Below, piece by piece: positions 28,007 through 36,670 of a stretch of DNA of 61,637 bases (position 1 is the stretch's first letter; each line of letters begins with the position of its first letter). The stretch lies in contig CAIXGW010000104.1 in NCBI GenBank assembly GCA_903919145.1, forward strand, positions 1 through 61,637. Reading direction: 5' to 3'. The position numbers were made by a program, and so were the translations under genes. The notes under the pieces are model-generated. The model saw only the letters and a list, made by a program, of their open reading frames with translations, was not told the origin of the DNA and did not search any database. The DNA comes from an uncultured Myxococcales bacterium (GTDB taxonomy: Bacteria; Myxococcota_A; UBA9042).

Positions 28007-28127
28007 CTGCGCTCGCTCCTGGTCTGGGGGACCGGACAGCCCTACCCCGATAACGCCGTCCGACGGCAAACCTTAGATGACTACTTGTCTTTCTGCGCGG
28101 TCTGGCTGTTCGCCGCGACAAAGCGGC

Positions 28128-28157
28128 ATGCTAACGGCCATGGACCTCCGCTGTCAA
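28128..28157 (-). promoter_or_regulatory. Promoter of FHA/TonB-like, coaE, reductase operon
   Basis: On the minus strand, a perfect TTGACA (28157-28152), 18-bp spacer and TAGCAT (28133-28128). It predicts a leader of about 115 nt. Confidence 0.6.
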
Positions 28158-28355
28158 ACATTGGGCGAAGCGGCAGGGACCTTTCCTGCCAACTTCGCGG
28201 GGTGCTCGGGCGAGCTCACAGCTCCCGCGGCTAGGAGTGTGACGCGTCGCAGTGGGTTTGGGATCTGTCCGCGGGGCCCTCTTCACAATTCCTGACAGAT
28301 GGCGAAGATCCGCGGCAGCGACCGGCCCTGCCTGCCAGCGCTGGTGCGCAAAGCG

Positions 28356-28385
28356 TTCGACTTTCGCGGCGCGCCGGCCTAAACT
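28356..28385 (+). promoter_or_regulatory. Candidate promoter of lipoprotein gene
   Basis: TTCGAC (28356-28361), 18-bp spacer, TAAACT (28380-28385), about 32 bp before the ATG at 28418. Good -10, poor -35. Confidence 0.35.
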
Positions 28386-28417
28386 GCGGCAGCCGCCGGG
28401 CGCGGCAGGATTGCGCG

Positions 28418-30202
28418 ATGGCCCACCCGCTCTTTGCAACAGCTGCAGTTTGCAGTCTGAATCAGTCTCTCCGCCGTCTGCTGGTCGGCCGGTTGTCGCG
28501 TTGGTTGGCTACAACCGCCGGGGTCACCGCGCTGGCAGCCACAGCCGCCGGTTGCGGCGAGCCAGAGGAAGCCGCCGCTGCCGCCAGCCTGCCAGCGCGT
28601 ACATCTCAGCAGAGCCTTAGCCTGAGCTGTGGCGCCACCGCCGCCCTGTGCTGGCCCAACGAATTAGCCAATAATGCCGCATTGAAAGCCCAGGTCGATG
28701 CCATTGCCCAGCCGGTGCAAGCTGCGGGCGAAGTCGTCGACGCGGCCGGCAATCGGCTGGTATGGGCAGAGCTCGCCGCCTCGGCCACCGCCCCCAGAGG
28801 CGAAGTCAGCGCAGCCTGGAGCCTCTGTACCAAGGCCAAAGTTTGCACGGCAGGCAAGGCCGTTTATACCGCCAGCGGTGCCGCCTTTACCGACGATACT
28901 GGCAAGGCCCTGACCAAGCTGCACATCGGTGCGCCGGTGATGCGTAAGACCATCAAATTCTTGAACAAAGAAGATGACTCTACCCAGATTGGCGCACTCA
29001 AGCAGCCCAATCCGACCTACAAGATCGATGCCGACGCGGCGCGGGCGCAGCTGCAGCAGGTCCAGTTTGGCAAGCGCCGGTTGGTGGTGCTCAACGCCTA
29101 TGGGCCGCAATTGGGGCTGGATGCGGGCCCGCTGGTCAGCGCAGCCAAGGCCACCGGCCTGTACGATAGTGTTGAAAGTATTGACTATGTCCGCAAGTCC
29201 GACGTGCTGGCGTTGCTGCCGACGCTCACGGGCATTGACGCCGTGGTGTGGCTGGGGGCCGGCGTGGTCGAGACCGGATCGCCGTCCAAGCAGCGACCCC
29301 TGGGGCTGACGGTGTCGCGCGGCGTGTTTGGCGACCAACTGATCTACGGAGTGCAGGTAGGCGATCTGCTGACGGCTCCGCCTCTGGGCGGTCCAGGCCT
29401 GATCGTGCTGGCGGCCAGCCAGGTCATGCCAGGTGCCACCGAAGAAGCCAGCCCCAAGATCCTGGCCGGCAAGCTGGGCGATCCGCCGGCGCGGGCCGTG
29501 GTCGGTTTTACCGGGCAGGTCACCAGCGCCCAGGCCCTGGCTGCGGTCTCTTCTTTGCTTGGCAAGCTGGCGGGCGGCGCCACGCTAGACAAGGCCCTGG
29601 CGGGCGCTGGCCAGCCCATGGTCTCTACCCTAGATGTCACTTCGCAAAAATTGTGGAAATTCGCAGGGAAGCGCAGCTCTTTTTGGGGAGGATCGCCGCC
29701 GTCCAAGGCTGCCTTGACCCTGCACCTGCGCATGGAGCCGCCGCGCTGCACCCATGCCATCGAGCCGTGCAACCTGGCGTCCTACAATGAGTCCTACTCG
29801 GCGTCCGGCGGCCAGATCCCTTCGAGTGAGCTGACGGCCGGCCACGCCAGCTTTCTTTGCCAGGGCTTGGTCTTTGACGGACCGTGGTTCAGCTGCACCG
29901 GCAAGGACGCCAACACCAGCGCCGACTTTCTCGTCCAGGGCGTGCTGCACGGCCGCGGCAAGGGCGATCGCTTTTGGGTGGCCGTCGACGGCACAGCCAA
30001 CCTCAAGTTCAAGCAAGTGTTTGCCGTGGCCGAGGGCATTTTTGAGGATCTGGACACCGGCGGCGGCCGCACGGCAATCCGCTTTAAGGGCCCGGCGCTG
30101 TCGAGCACCTACCGCGACGACGAGAACCGCTGCTGCACGCCTGGCGGGCCCTACTTGGCTACCATCAAGAACGAACCCGGCTTTTTTGAAATCTGGCCGT
30201 AG
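28418..30202 (+). CDS. Lipoprotein, function unknown
   Basis: 594 aa. The N-terminus has a long basic lead and then a hydrophobic stretch ending AATAAGCGEP, a lipobox. A globular region follows (about 60-400) with FGKRRLVVLNAYGPQLGLD and VVWLGAGVVETGSPSKQRPLG, which could be an alpha/beta fold. The C-terminal part is Cys-containing (CTHAIEPCNLASY, CQGLVFDGPWFSC, NRCCTPGG). No known catalytic pattern was seen. AGGA lies upstream of the ATG. It ends ten bases before ribH, so both could be on one mRNA, though the functions look unrelated. Confidence 0.7.
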   Translation: MAHPLFATAAVCSLNQSLRRLLVGRLSRWLATTAGVTALAATAAGCGEPEEAAAAASLPARTSQQSLSLSCGATAALCWPNELANNAALKAQVDAIAQPVQAAGEVVDAAGNRLVWAELAASATAPRGEVSAAWSLCTKAKVCTAGKAVYTASGAAFTDDTGKALTKLHIGAPVMRKTIKFLNKEDDSTQIGALKQPNPTYKIDADAARAQLQQVQFGKRRLVVLNAYGPQLGLDAGPLVSAAKATGLYDSVESIDYVRKSDVLALLPTLTGIDAVVWLGAGVVETGSPSKQRPLGLTVSRGVFGDQLIYGVQVGDLLTAPPLGGPGLIVLAASQVMPGATEEASPKILAGKLGDPPARAVVGFTGQVTSAQALAAVSSLLGKLAGGATLDKALAGAGQPMVSTLDVTSQKLWKFAGKRSSFWGGSPPSKAALTLHLRMEPPRCTHAIEPCNLASYNESYSASGGQIPSSELTAGHASFLCQGLVFDGPWFSCTGKDANTSADFLVQGVLHGRGKGDRFWVAVDGTANLKFKQVFAVAEGIFEDLDTGGGRTAIRFKGPALSSTYRDDENRCCTPGGPYLATIKNEPGFFEIWP

Positions 30203-30211
30203 GAGAGCGCG

Positions 30212-30691
30212 ATGGGACACGGAATCGCCTACAGCGGTCTGCCCGACGGCAGCCACGTGCGGATCGCGGTGGTGGCGGCGCGCTGGAACGGCTTTTTGGT
30301 CGAGCCGATGCTGGCCGAGGCCGTCAAAGCCTTGGCCGAAGTGGGCGCACCGCCTGCAGAAATCGTGCGCGTGCCAGGCGCCTTTGAGCTGCCGGTCGCC
30401 GCCAAGCGCGCAGTCAGCAGCCGGCGCTTTGACGCAGTGCTGTGCCTGGGAGCGGTGATTCGCGGCGACACCCCGCATTTTGATTTCGTAGCGGGCGAAG
30501 CGGCGCGCGGTATTCAAGAGGTGGCCGTGCAGACGGGCGTCCCAGTGCTGTTCGGCGTCCTGACCACCAACACCCTGGCCCAAGCAGAAGAGCGGGCTGA
30601 CCCCGCCCGCGCCAACAAGGGCCGCGAATTTGCGCTCGGCGCCGTAGAGACGGTCCTGGCCCTGCGCAGCCTGGGACCGACGAGCTTTTGA
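30212..30691 (+). CDS. ribH: 6,7-dimethyl-8-ribityllumazine synthase
   Basis: 159 aa. All signature parts are present: RWNGFLVEPML (substrate-binding Trp), VPGAFELPVAAKRA, GAVIRGDTPHFDFV (with the catalytic His) and PVLFGVLTTNTLAQAEERAD. It condenses the ribityl-aminopyrimidine with dihydroxybutanone phosphate in riboflavin synthesis and usually forms icosahedral 60-mers. AGGAGA precedes the ATG. ribH followed by nusB is a common bacterial pairing. Confidence 0.97.
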   Translation: MGHGIAYSGLPDGSHVRIAVVAARWNGFLVEPMLAEAVKALAEVGAPPAEIVRVPGAFELPVAAKRAVSSRRFDAVLCLGAVIRGDTPHFDFVAGEAARGIQEVAVQTGVPVLFGVLTTNTLAQAEERADPARANKGREFALGAVETVLALRSLGPTSF

Positions 30692-30748
30692 GCCCCGCCG
30701 GTCAGCTCAGCATTCCGCCCAGGCTGTGCATCCCAGCCCCATGAACCG

Positions 30749-31294
30749 ATGGAGACACCCGCCGAGATGAGCAATCCCTCCCCCAGCCCACAGCGCGCCG
30801 ATCCCTCCCTTTACAGTCGTCGCCGCGCCCGTGAATCGGCCCTGCAGGTGCTGTACGGGCTTGACTGGGTCGCCGGCGATCCCGCGGCCGCCATTGAAGA
30901 CTACTGGGCCAAATTCGCCGGAGAAAAGCCCGACGGGTATCCAGAAGTGCGCCGCCACGGCGAAGAGCTGGTCCACGGTGTCATCAACCGCCGCGCCGAG
31001 CTCGACCAGCGCCTGCAGGCCACTTCGCACCACTGGAAGCTGGACCGCATGAGCGTGGTCGACCGCAACATCCTGCGCCTGGCTGCCTTTGAGCTGCTGT
31101 TCATGGCAGAGAGCGTGCCGCGCAAGGTCGTGATCAACGAGGCGATTGAGATCGCTAAGAAATTTGGCAACGAGGACTCAGGCGCCTTTGTCAACGGCAT
31201 CTTGGACCGCATCGCCCAAGAGCGCGGCAGCAGTGCGGTGGACGAAGCCGTGCGCATCCCCGTGCGGCCGCGCAAAAGCGCCCCCAAGGCCTGA
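30749..31294 (+). CDS. nusB: Transcription antitermination factor NusB
   Basis: 181 aa. The all-helical NusB core runs from RRRARESALQVLYGLDW to AFVNGILDRIAQE, with the typical HWKLDRMSVVDRNILRLAAFELL. It binds boxA RNA with NusE in rRNA antitermination. A Pro-rich N-terminal lead and a basic tail are added. Start is ambiguous: ATG at 30749, or the in-frame ATG at 30767, which has GGAG at a somewhat long distance. Confidence 0.95.
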   Translation: METPAEMSNPSPSPQRADPSLYSRRRARESALQVLYGLDWVAGDPAAAIEDYWAKFAGEKPDGYPEVRRHGEELVHGVINRRAELDQRLQATSHHWKLDRMSVVDRNILRLAAFELLFMAESVPRKVVINEAIEIAKKFGNEDSGAFVNGILDRIAQERGSSAVDEAVRIPVRPRKSAPKA

Positions 31295-31321
31295 GCCAGC
31301 TCGCCCGCAGCCTGAGGAATC

Positions 31322-31879
31322 ATGCGCATCCGCCTAGTGACCCCAACCCTGGAAGACCTGGACGACATGCAGGCCGAGTGCTTGGTGCTGACCAGCTTTT
31401 CTGACGACCGCCCGCTGCGCGGCCTGACGGGCTTGGTCGACTGGCGCCTGAACGGCCAGCTGTCTCGGCTGATGCTGCGCGAATTTGTCGACGGTCACTA
31501 CCAAGAAGCGACGCTTTCTCCGATTGGCGGCCGCCTGAACTTTGGGCGGATCGTGCTCATTGGCATGGGCAAGCGCAGCGAATTCGACGCCCAGCGCTTT
31601 GAGGACCTGTGCCGCTTTTGCTTTGCCACTGTAGCTCGGATGGGTATTTTGGATTTTGCCATGACCTTGCCGGGGCGGATTGGCCTGGACGTGGGCTTGC
31701 GCCAGGCCCTGAGCGGCTGGCGGCGAGCGGTGTTGGAGTCGTTTGCGCCGGACCAAGTGCGCGATTTGAACCTGACTCTGCTAGAGAGCCGCGAAATTCA
31801 AAAAGAGATGCTAGAGCCTCTCAAGGCCCTGGAGCGCGAGCTGGCCGATGTGGTCGCCCGAGCCAGTCGCCCGACCTAG
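31322..31879 (+). CDS. Stand-alone M17 aminopeptidase N-terminal-like protein
   Basis: 185 aa. MRIRLVTPTLEDLDDMQAECLVLTSFSDDRPLRGLTGLVDWRLNG (segments shown broken by domain) matches the macro-like N-terminal domain of leucyl aminopeptidases: a short strand, the acidic patch, then the turn GLVDWRLNGQLS. The segment GRIVLIGMGKRSEFDA is also typical. The metal-binding peptidase domain is absent, so no proteolysis is expected. Such orphans may bind nucleotides or peptides. GAGGAA lies just before the ATG; nusB ends 27 bp upstream. Confidence 0.65.
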   Translation: MRIRLVTPTLEDLDDMQAECLVLTSFSDDRPLRGLTGLVDWRLNGQLSRLMLREFVDGHYQEATLSPIGGRLNFGRIVLIGMGKRSEFDAQRFEDLCRFCFATVARMGILDFAMTLPGRIGLDVGLRQALSGWRRAVLESFAPDQVRDLNLTLLESREIQKEMLEPLKALERELADVVARASRPT

Positions 31880-32051
31880 CGCTGGCAGCTGGGTTGCTTG
31901 CCGGCTCTGGGCCGTCGGGTGGCCGCGGCACTGCGAGCTGCAGGGAAAGGCCGTGCGCCCGGGCCGAGTTGGGCAAGCCGGCCAACGCGCAAGCCGAGCT
32001 GCCCAGCGGCGCTTGGCCTTCAACTTGGGCCAAAGGACACGGTCTGACCAG

Positions 32052-34097
32052 CTAGTCGTCGTCGTGGGCGGCAGCGGCACTGCTGCCTGCGGCAGCGCCG
32101 CCAGCGCCATTGGCTGGGCTGGGGCCAGCGCTGGGCTCTGGCGCGGCCGCAGGCGCAGCGGCGATGCCGGCCGCGCCGCCCAGGCCCAGGGCCGCTTGAG
32201 CCGCGGAGACCAGGCGGCGCTGCGTCAGCCAGGTAGTCCAGTACTGGGTTGGCCGGGCGACGGCACCGCTGCCCACCTTGGGGCGATGGGCAACCACCTG
32301 GGCGATCCACTGCGCGGCGTTGTCTCGCCACGGCCCTGGCAGCGCCAGCGCCTGCACCAGGCCCGGCAGGCCCTGGCGGTCCAGCGCGGCGATCTCAATC
32401 CCGTGGCGGGCCAGTCCGCGCAGAGCCACGTCCTGGCGAGTGGCCTCGGCGGGAAGGCTGTTCAGAAAGGCCAGCCACAGCATCTTCTCGCCGGTCGGCT
32501 CCAAGGGCTCGACCCAGCTGTGTTGGGGCACCTGCCCGGCCAATTCGGCAATCAGGTCGACCGTGGCGTAATTGGTCAGGCGCTGCAGGGCCTCGCGGGC
32601 CTCGTCTCGCACTTGGGGGTGGTCATCGTCTAGCAGCTGCACCGCGGCGCGGGCGCCGAGCAGAGAGCCGCTGTAGCCCAACAGGTTGACGGCCAACTTG
32701 CGGATGTTGACCAGCGGCACGGCGACGCTGCTGGTTGGCGGCGCCAGCACGCGGCGGTCCGCCAAGGCATCCGCCAAGCGGTGGAATGCGCCCATTTCTG
32801 CCAGGGCTGTCAGCTGTGCGACTGCGGCTTCGGGCGCAATCTCCTGGGCCAGTGCCTCGGCGACGTAGCGATCCGCTCCGCCCGGATTCCACGGCCCTAG
32901 GGCCCTGGCCGCCTCGACCCGCACCGCAGCGACGCCGTCTCGCAGGGCGGTGAACAGCTGCGGCACGGCCGCATCATCCCTATAAAGACTTAGCAATTGC
33001 ACGGCACCGGCGCGTTGGCTGGCATCAGCTGCCTGCAGCGCTGCGCGGATTGCCGGCAGGCGCGCCTGCACCCCCGGCTGCCTCCCCACGGCCACTGCCG
33101 GTGCCCGCGAGGCGTTGACGCAGCCCTCAGACTGGTCGCCGGCACTGCAGGCAATCCGCAGGTGCAGGTGGTCGTTGTGGGCCAGGGCCTTCTTGGGCTG
33201 GTGCAGGATCGCCGCCGCCCGGGCGACGATTTCCTTGTCTTCCTTCTTCTTGGCGGCGTACTGCAGCATGGGCTGCTTGAGCCAATTGGCAATGAAGAGG
33301 TATTGGATCTGAGGGCCTTCGCAGGTCAGCAGCGCTTTGACGAAGGTCCAGTTGGCGGCCACATCAAAGGTGAGGGGCGTCTCTGAGTCCGAGCTCTTGA
33401 GCCGGCGGTCAAAGTGGTACAGCCGGTCGCTCTTGGCGGGATTTCCCTGCTCGTCCAGGGCATAGAAGGCCAGATCGGCGTCTCGGCCATTGTGGTGCGA
33501 CACCGACCAAGGCAGGGGGCCGCCGCCCAGGCGCGATAGGTTGCCGAGCTGCAACACCCGCCCAGGGTGGACCTTGGCCACTTCTTTGGCCGCGCACAGC
33601 AGCAGCTTGCGCATTTCCGCCGTGGTGAAGCGGGTGTTGCGGGCCACCACCTTGTCCAGGACGCGCACTTCCGTGGACTCTACCGGCAGCTCCGCGGCGC
33701 TGGCCAGAAAGCCGGCCGTCACAGTCCCCACCGACACCGAGCCCGTGGCCTGCGAAGCGATTCGCGGGTGCGGCCGCTCGTAAAGGGGCATGACCCAGGT
33801 CTGCGGCGAGTCTTCCCACTGGCGGCGACTGCTGGGTGCGACCGGCTCAGCGATGCGAAGTTCTCCGTCAAACTCGTTGGCTTGAGTAGGGGCGGGGCCC
33901 GCCGGCTCGGCCGCTTCGATCGCCGACTCGTCGACCGCTACCATGGCCTGGACCAACGGCCGGTCATCACTGCGGGTCTCGCCGGCGGCGCAGCCCACAG
34001 CCACGATCGCCCACAGCCACAGCGCCGGCCAGCGATCCAGGCGCCGACCGCTGGCGGTTGGCCTTGCGGCCCGTTTCCCTGCCACCTGAACCATCAT
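32052..34097 (-). CDS. Lipoprotein: MepA-like murein endopeptidase plus helical repeats
   Basis: 681 aa. Signal and lipobox at WLWAIVAVGCAAG. Residues about 110-330 resemble the penicillin-insensitive endopeptidase MepA (LAS family): SVSHHNGRDADLAFY supplies the zinc His and Asp, and HNDHLHLRIAC supplies the second His pair. The enzyme would cleave peptide cross-links in peptidoglycan. Residues about 345-600 are a helical solenoid of HEAT-like repeats (for example AAVPQLFTALRDGVAAVRVEAARALG), unusual in this family and likely a protein-binding arm. An Ala/Pro/Gly tail follows. The start is either of two adjacent ATGs at 34097/34094 after GAGGTG. Confidence 0.8.
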   Translation of the reverse strand: MMVQVAGKRAARPTASGRRLDRWPALWLWAIVAVGCAAGETRSDDRPLVQAMVAVDESAIEAAEPAGPAPTQANEFDGELRIAEPVAPSSRRQWEDSPQTWVMPLYERPHPRIASQATGSVSVGTVTAGFLASAAELPVESTEVRVLDKVVARNTRFTTAEMRKLLLCAAKEVAKVHPGRVLQLGNLSRLGGGPLPWSVSHHNGRDADLAFYALDEQGNPAKSDRLYHFDRRLKSSDSETPLTFDVAANWTFVKALLTCEGPQIQYLFIANWLKQPMLQYAAKKKEDKEIVARAAAILHQPKKALAHNDHLHLRIACSAGDQSEGCVNASRAPAVAVGRQPGVQARLPAIRAALQAADASQRAGAVQLLSLYRDDAAVPQLFTALRDGVAAVRVEAARALGPWNPGGADRYVAEALAQEIAPEAAVAQLTALAEMGAFHRLADALADRRVLAPPTSSVAVPLVNIRKLAVNLLGYSGSLLGARAAVQLLDDDHPQVRDEAREALQRLTNYATVDLIAELAGQVPQHSWVEPLEPTGEKMLWLAFLNSLPAEATRQDVALRGLARHGIEIAALDRQGLPGLVQALALPGPWRDNAAQWIAQVVAHRPKVGSGAVARPTQYWTTWLTQRRLVSAAQAALGLGGAAGIAAAPAAAPEPSAGPSPANGAGGAAAGSSAAAAHDDD

Positions 34098-34388
34098 CGG
34101 CACCTCGCTGCGGCAGCCCCGCAGAGACGTAGACGTCGTGACAACATAACAGGTCGGCGGCAGGAGTCGAAATTGCCGCGCAGATTGGCCACCAGGGCGC
34201 TGGACCGGCGGCGGTGTTCGATCCAACACAGGCATTGGGCGGGATCATCCCCAAGGAGGCTCGTGGAGCCCCGCTGAGGCGAGACGGTTCAAGCAAGGGT
34301 CCAGGCACCGCCGCCTGTTCGCGGCGGGGATCGGGGCGGCGTCGCCAGCAATGCAGCGAAAACCAATGAGTGATTGTTGCCGGAGCCC

Positions 34389-35138
34389 CTAGGTGGCCTG
34401 CGCGGGCGCGCCGTCGCGGTGGCGGGCAAAGGTCTGGCGGCCAAAATTGGCCAGGTAGCCGGCCGCCGAGCCGACGGAAAACAGCATCGACAGCGTCAGC
34501 AGCGCCAAGCCGACCCGGTGGAAGTCCACGGTGCCGCTCAGCAGCCAGAAATCGGCATGCATCGGAAAGTGCAGCAGCAGGCCGATCAGACCGACCATCT
34601 GCAGCGCCGTCTTCCACTTGCCCCAACGGTCAGAGGGCACTTCGAACCCTTCATCGGCGGCAATGGCTCTCAACCCAGTGATGGCGACCTCTCGCGACAG
34701 CAGCAGGATCGCCAGCCACGCCGGGGTGCGGCCCAGCGCCACCAGCTCTACCAAACAGGCCAGGACCAGCAGCTTGTCTGCCAGCGGATCCAGAAATTTG
34801 CCAAAGGCAGACTGGAGGTTGAGGTTGCGCGCCAGCCAGCCGTCCAAGAAGTCAGTGATGGAGGCCACAGAGAACATGGTGGTGGCCCAGAACACCGCCC
34901 AGCGCGCCGTCCAGGGCCCGGCGGTGGCGGTGCTAGAGGCCTCCATCATCCACATCACGGCGGGAATGATGGCGACACGGCCCATGGTCAAAATGTTGGG
35001 CAGATTGAAGATTTCGTTGCGCAGGGCCGAGCGCGGTCGCTTGGCCTTCTTCTTCTTGCGCCCGCGCCGCAGCTCTGTGCGCTGGGGCGCAGTCACTGGC
35101 GCAGTTTCCGCTTGCTCTACTGGGGCCACGTCTTGCAT
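34389..35138 (-). CDS. pgsA: CDP-alcohol phosphatidyltransferase, probable phosphatidylglycerophosphate synthase
   Basis: 249 aa. The membrane enzyme motif D-x2-D-G-x2-A-R-x8-G-x3-D-x3-D is intact (DFLDGWLARN then GKFLDPLADK). Several hydrophobic helices and a LLLSREVAITGLRAIAADEG segment match PgsA. It makes phosphatidylglycerol phosphate from CDP-diacylglycerol and glycerol 3-phosphate. A basic N-terminal lead (RRGRKKKKAKRPR) precedes the first helix. The ATG at 35138 has a GGTGG-type site; a longer frame upstream runs into the divergent gene and is rejected. Confidence 0.85.
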   Translation of the reverse strand: MQDVAPVEQAETAPVTAPQRTELRRGRKKKKAKRPRSALRNEIFNLPNILTMGRVAIIPAVMWMMEASSTATAGPWTARWAVFWATTMFSVASITDFLDGWLARNLNLQSAFGKFLDPLADKLLVLACLVELVALGRTPAWLAILLLSREVAITGLRAIAADEGFEVPSDRWGKWKTALQMVGLIGLLLHFPMHADFWLLSGTVDFHRVGLALLTLSMLFSVGSAAGYLANFGRQTFARHRDGAPAQAT

Positions 35139-35330
35139 CGCTCGATCCACCGCCGCCAAATTGCCAAGCTCAGCGAGTGTGGCACGCAGCGGGAATCTCT
35201 GGCAACCCGGCGCGGTTGGTGCTCTTGCCCCCTGCAGCGGCCCGGGCGGCTGGCGGCTCTGAGTTTGCTTTGCTAACCTGTGGCGGCCGGCCAGCTCGGA
35301 CCGCACACCTCTGCCGAGGTAGACTGCTTT

Positions 35331-36641
35331 ATGATTGAGATTCTGCAACAAATAGGCTTTGGCTTGCTCGGTGGCCTGATTCTCAACGTCATGCCCTGCG
35401 TCCTGCCGGTGCTGACCATGAAGGTCTTCAACCTGGTCGAGCACTCCAAGGTCACCGATGGGTCGTCCGACCATACCCGCCGGCTGCACGGCCTAGCCTA
35501 TACGGGCGGCGTCCTGCTGATGTTTGTGTCGCTGGCGCTGGTGGTGATTGGCCTCAAAGCCGCTGGCGACCGGGTTGGCTGGGGCATGCAGTTCCAAAAT
35601 CCGCAGTTTGTGGCCGGCATGATCGGCCTCATCTTCGTTTTTGGCCTCAACGCCCTTGGCGTGTTTGAGTGGAACCTGTCTCTGTCCGGTCGACCCGGCC
35701 GACAGGGCTATGGCGCCAGCGTGGTCAATGGCCTGTTCGCAGCGATCATGTCTACCCCCTGCTCCGCGCCGTTTCTGGGCACCGCCGCCACCTTTGCGCT
35801 TGGCTCTGACGCGCCGTGGTGGCGCACCTTGGCGATGTTTACCTCGATTGGCTTTGGTCTGGCCAGCCCGTTCTTGCTGATCAGCATGGTGCCTGCCATT
35901 GGCCGGCGGCTGCCGCGGCCCGGGCCGTGGATGGAGACCTTTAAGCAATTGATGGGGTTCTCTCTGCTTGCTGCGGCAGTCTGGCTCTACTCGACGCTGC
36001 AGGCGCAGGTGTCGCGGTCGGCGGCGACGGACTTCCTTTGGTACTTGCTGCTGCTGTCGGTGGTCGTGTGGGGCATCCACCACTTTGGCGGGGTGCTGTA
36101 CTCGACAGCGCGGCGGATGACCGTCAGAGCCATTGCCTTAGCCCTGCTGATTGGCGGCGGAGCGGGGGGGCTGCTGCACTTTGAGCCGGCAGCTGCGGGC
36201 AGCGCGGAGGCGTCTCCGCACACTGCGGGCTGCCAGCCGACCGATACGGTGTGCAAAGACCACATTGCCTGGCTGCCCTTTGACGCCAAGCGGGTGCAAG
36301 CCGAGCGCCAGGCCGGCCGGCCGGTGTTTATGGACTACACCGCCGAGTGGTGCGCCAACTGCAAGACCAATGAGAAGGTCTTTATTGAGACGCAAAAAGT
36401 TCGCGACGCGCTGGTCGCTTCCGGCGTGCTGCCGATGAAGGCCGATCTGACCAATGACAATGACGAGATTCAGGGCTGGCTCGACAAGCTCGGCCGCTCT
36501 GGCATCCCGGCCTACGTCATCTACATGCCCGATGGAACTCAGGATCTGCTGCCTGAGGCCATCACCACTGAGATGCTGGTAGAGCGGCTGGGCAAGGCCG
36601 CGGCGCGCTTTCCGCCCAAGCAAGTGGCTGCCCACCCGTAG
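35331..36641 (+). CDS. DsbD-like thiol-disulfide transporter without alpha domain
   Basis: 436 aa. Eight or so hydrophobic helices make the beta (membrane) domain, with the two key cysteines in NVMPCVLPVL and STPCSAPFLG. The C-terminal periplasmic thioredoxin (gamma) domain has the active site EWCANCK. The N-terminal alpha domain of E. coli DsbD is absent, so it resembles ScsB/CcdA-thioredoxin fusions. It carries electrons from cytoplasmic thioredoxin to periplasmic partners, a role that would suit the many Cys-rich exported proteins here. Start ATG 35331. Confidence 0.9.
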   Translation: MIEILQQIGFGLLGGLILNVMPCVLPVLTMKVFNLVEHSKVTDGSSDHTRRLHGLAYTGGVLLMFVSLALVVIGLKAAGDRVGWGMQFQNPQFVAGMIGLIFVFGLNALGVFEWNLSLSGRPGRQGYGASVVNGLFAAIMSTPCSAPFLGTAATFALGSDAPWWRTLAMFTSIGFGLASPFLLISMVPAIGRRLPRPGPWMETFKQLMGFSLLAAAVWLYSTLQAQVSRSAATDFLWYLLLLSVVVWGIHHFGGVLYSTARRMTVRAIALALLIGGGAGGLLHFEPAAAGSAEASPHTAGCQPTDTVCKDHIAWLPFDAKRVQAERQAGRPVFMDYTAEWCANCKTNEKVFIETQKVRDALVASGVLPMKADLTNDNDEIQGWLDKLGRSGIPAYVIYMPDGTQDLLPEAITTEMLVERLGKAAARFPPKQVAAHP

Positions 36642-36670
36642 GGGGTGGTCACGCAAATCTCAAGGATTCC

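Larger units (their letters stand above)
28007..28417. other. Divergent intergenic region
   Basis: No gene is seen in 411 bp. It contains a near-consensus promoter reading left and a weaker candidate reading right (separate entries). Confidence 0.6.
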
